Under the pieces are notes generated by a model, which saw nothing but the letters and a program-made list of their open reading frames with translations, had not been told where the DNA came from and ran no database searches. A stretch of DNA of 64,000 bases from Symbiodinium kawagutii (taxonomy: Eukaryota > Sar > Dinophyceae > Suessiales > Symbiodiniaceae), in NCBI GenBank assembly GCA_009767595.1, contig VSDK01009759.1:226700-290699 (forward strand), given 5' to 3'. Shown here piece after piece: positions 62,488-64,000 of the stretch. Numbering within the stretch: the stretch's first letter is position 1; every line of letters begins with the position of its first letter. The position numbers and the translations under genes are program-made.

Positions 62488-62832
62488 TCACAGACTTTTG
62501 TGTTCAGACGAAGGCTGGATTTAGGTTTGGGCATTTGTGCCAATGGCTCCACTGCCCAGATTTGCAAGCCAGGACTCACAGCGTGCTGGCGCAGCCGACT
62601 GACTCAGGGATACAATGTTTGGTGTTTGGCGCCAAGACTTTGCGCCATGCTCCAAATGTTTGCAAACATTGGAAAGCTGCTTGGTGTGATGCCCTCAGAA
62701 AGATACTTGTTCGACAAGTATGGTTGAGAAAAGTTCAACTTGAATACTTCTTGCTCCCTTTTTTTGCCGTAGTACATTGTGAGGTTGTTGCCTGGTCCTG
62801 ATTAAGCGTGTGAGCTGTGCTGTTTTGCGCAA

Positions 62833-62882
62833 CAAGCAGGCTATAATGGCGGACAGAACTTGTCGCCATTATGGCCTGCTTG
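62833..62882. repeat. Inverted pair of 12-mer elements, first
   Basis: Arms 62833-62851 and 62864-62882 (19 bp, one mismatch), loop 12 nt. Each arm is CAAGCAGG(C/T)(C)ATAATGGCG, i.e. an extended 12-mer element, in inverted orientation. Part of a ~130-bp unit repeated at 63.1 kb. Confidence 0.9.
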
Positions 62883-62960
62883 CTGTGAAGGAAGAAAAGA
62901 TGGCGTTACATTTGCTGCATGTGCAATTTGACCTCTCCTTTCACGAGCGAATGCTTGTTG

Positions 62961-63025
62961 CCAGGTCCCGGGAATGGCAAGCCGATGGTGCAGTGCGCCT
63001 CCAGCTTCCCATTCCCCGGACCTGG
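62961..63025. repeat. 17-bp-arm inverted repeat
   Basis: CCAGGTCCCGGGAATGG (62961-62977) pairs with CCATTCCCCGGACCTGG (63009-63025), one mismatch, 31-nt loop. A single arm-like GCCAGGTCCTGG occurs near 62377. Confidence 0.85.
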
Positions 63026-63127
63026 AGGCTGGATGCTCAACAATTGCCATGGGCCAGACTTCAAACAAAGAGAATGCCTGACGAGGTGCAATAGATTAAG
63101 CGTGTGAGCTGTGCTTTTTTTGCGCAA

Positions 63128-63183
63128 CAAGCAGGCCATAATGGCGGACGGAACTTGTCCCTCTCGCCATTATGGTCTGCTTG
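63128..63183. repeat. Inverted pair of 12-mer elements, second
   Basis: Arms 63128-63146 and 63165-63183 (19 bp, one mismatch), loop 18 nt. The flanks (GATTAAGCGTGTGAGCTGTG before, GGAAGAAAAGATGGCG after) match those of the first pair, ~292 bp upstream. Confidence 0.9.
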
Positions 63184-63306
63184 CTGTCAAGGAAGAAAAG
63201 ATGGCGTTACATTTGCTGCATGTGCAACTTGATGGGATTCTGGTAGGCAGTGCAAAGCAGAATGTCAAGTTTTATTTTTGTTGTGGAATCATTTTCTGCC
63301 TCTCCT

Positions 63307-63458
63307 GTCCAGTCCGTCCTGGACTGCCGAGCTGTCACCAATGCTGCGAACAGTGACTGGCTGTGTGGGCGACAGTTCAGACGTCCAGTCCGTCCCGGAC
63401 GGCCGAGCTGTCGCCAATGCTGCGAACAGTGACTGGCTGTGTGGGCGACAATTCAGTT
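63307..63458. repeat. 76-bp tandem duplication
   Basis: Two copies starting GTCCAGTCCGTCC at 63307 and 63383, ending GTGTGGGCGACA.TTCAG, with few differences. Confidence 0.85.
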
Positions 63459-64000
63459 GTGCATCCTGCACACCAGAACCACGTTTGCCAATTCTGAAAT
63501 GAATGAACAGGGCAGTGCATCCCACTTTTCCTAAAGTGTTTCAGTTTCGATTGCATTGAAGTTGGAACACTCGAGGTCACCTTGTGCCACTGCGCAATTT
63601 GATCCATTTGGCTTGTGTCAGGCACATCAAATCACTGCAGTTGAGTCACACGCAGGCCATAATGGCAGCTAGGCCCCCAAATTTGTTGACGTTGTACATT
63701 CTTAGTGTCGCGGTTCTATGGTGGTTAATTTGAGGTCAAAGTTACCCACAGTAGAATGGCGACGCTCAGAATCTAGAACATGAACAATTTGTGCGCCTGA
63801 AGTGAAATCATGATGTGATTGTGGGCCCAGTGGAGGCAACACGAGGGGAAGTGAAACTCTGTAAATGTGACCAGTGAAGCTCCAGTGCCCTAGCCTTCGA
63901 GGACTGAGGTGTCTGCGATGAAAGGTCAGTGTCTGCTTCAGCACACCTTCGAGGACTGAGGTGTCTGAGCACACCTTCCATCTGTCCATCAGAGTTCAAA
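63459..64000. other. Window end: no gene seen
   Basis: GGCCATAATGGC at 63655. A ~53-bp repeat with CTTCGAGGACTGAGGTGTCTG occurs at about 63896 and 63948. A gene could begin beyond the window. Confidence 0.5.

Larger units (their letters stand above)
62036..62700. repeat. ~360-bp duplication with hairpins
   Basis: The block with AGCCCTGCCCACTGTT, a hairpin, GGGTCACAGA and then AAGCCAGGACTCACAGCGTGC occurs at about 62060-62290 and again at about 62410-62650. Short frames repeat with it; no gene called. Confidence 0.8.
37252..63666. repeat. Dispersed quasi-palindrome GGCCATAATGGC (31 sites)
   Basis: Sites by first base: 38102, 39570, 40557, 40817, 41002, 41187, 41372, 41557, 41965, 42917, 44114, 45016, 46629, 48838, 51691, 52250, 52673, 52787, 54213, 57711, 58551, 59298, 60246, 61055, 61708, 61878, 62839, 62865 (inverted), 63134, 63166 (inverted), 63655. 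Seventeen are exact. Eleven weaker copies lie in the 143-bp array. The core GCCAT-A-ATGGC is an 11-bp palindrome with a central A. The 5' flank is usually GAA or GCA, and the 3' base A or G. I found none in 1-37 kb. The sites are in ORFs, tandem arrays and intergenic DNA. Confidence 0.9.

Noticed and set aside
37252..63666. GGCCATAATGGC as an SfiI or adaptor cloning artefact (SfiI adaptors contain GGCC-N5-GGCC).
   Set aside because: The element ends ATGGC followed by A or G, not GGCC, occurs inside intact ORFs and at different spacings, and varies by mutation; this does not fit adaptor contamination.

Overview
The window looks like nuclear DNA of a protist, most likely a dinoflagellate. I infer this from the fused picture and not from a marker gene. 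Coding density is very low. Low-complexity DNA and short non-autonomous elements are abundant. One left-hand gene is cut by many introns, including a GC-AG intron. The right-hand genes are all on the + strand and mostly uninterrupted. No rRNA, tRNA, CRISPR array or recognisable viral gene was found.

Left compartment (about 1-36.8 kb): mostly non-coding. It is filled with degenerate AACCAT/ATGGTT-rich DNA, microsatellites, a MITE-like family with inverted ends GGTGGTTTCTCAAG, an 8-mer cluster (GCGTAGGC) at 17.5-18.0 kb, and a duplicated block at 34.5-36.2 kb. The one gene recognised with some confidence is a multi-exon major-facilitator (SLC22-like) transporter at about 26.7-32.3 kb. A HAD-type phosphatase exon (14.57 kb) and an unassigned spliced exon (8.12 kb) are further candidates.

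Right compartment (about 37-64 kb): begins with A/T-rich 11-mer repeats, a 143-bp tandem array and an ATTC array. Then come + strand ORFs: a dual-specificity-phosphatase-like protein (39.6 kb), a frame-broken gene (42 kb), a large kinase-like/Gln-Pro-rich protein (44-46.7 kb) and its truncated, re-headed duplicate (47.7-48.9 kb), two unknown proteins (51.7 and 52.5 kb), a RING-finger protein (53.7 kb), a cytosine-methyltransferase-like protein (57.8 kb) and a 586-residue protein with a transposase-like spread of acidic residues (58.9 kb).

The most striking signal is a quasi-palindromic 12-mer, GGCCATAATGGC. It occurs at 31 sites in the right compartment (17 exact), plus 11 degenerate copies inside the 143-bp array, and I did not find it in the left compartment. 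It is present in coding and non-coding DNA, is read in all three codon phases, and often sits within about 10 nt of a stop codon or supplies the start ATG. It shows paired arm changes (GGTCATAATGAC, three times) and at 62.8-63.2 kb forms two inverted pairs. I think it is an uncharacterised DNA- or RNA-level element. Its function is unknown.
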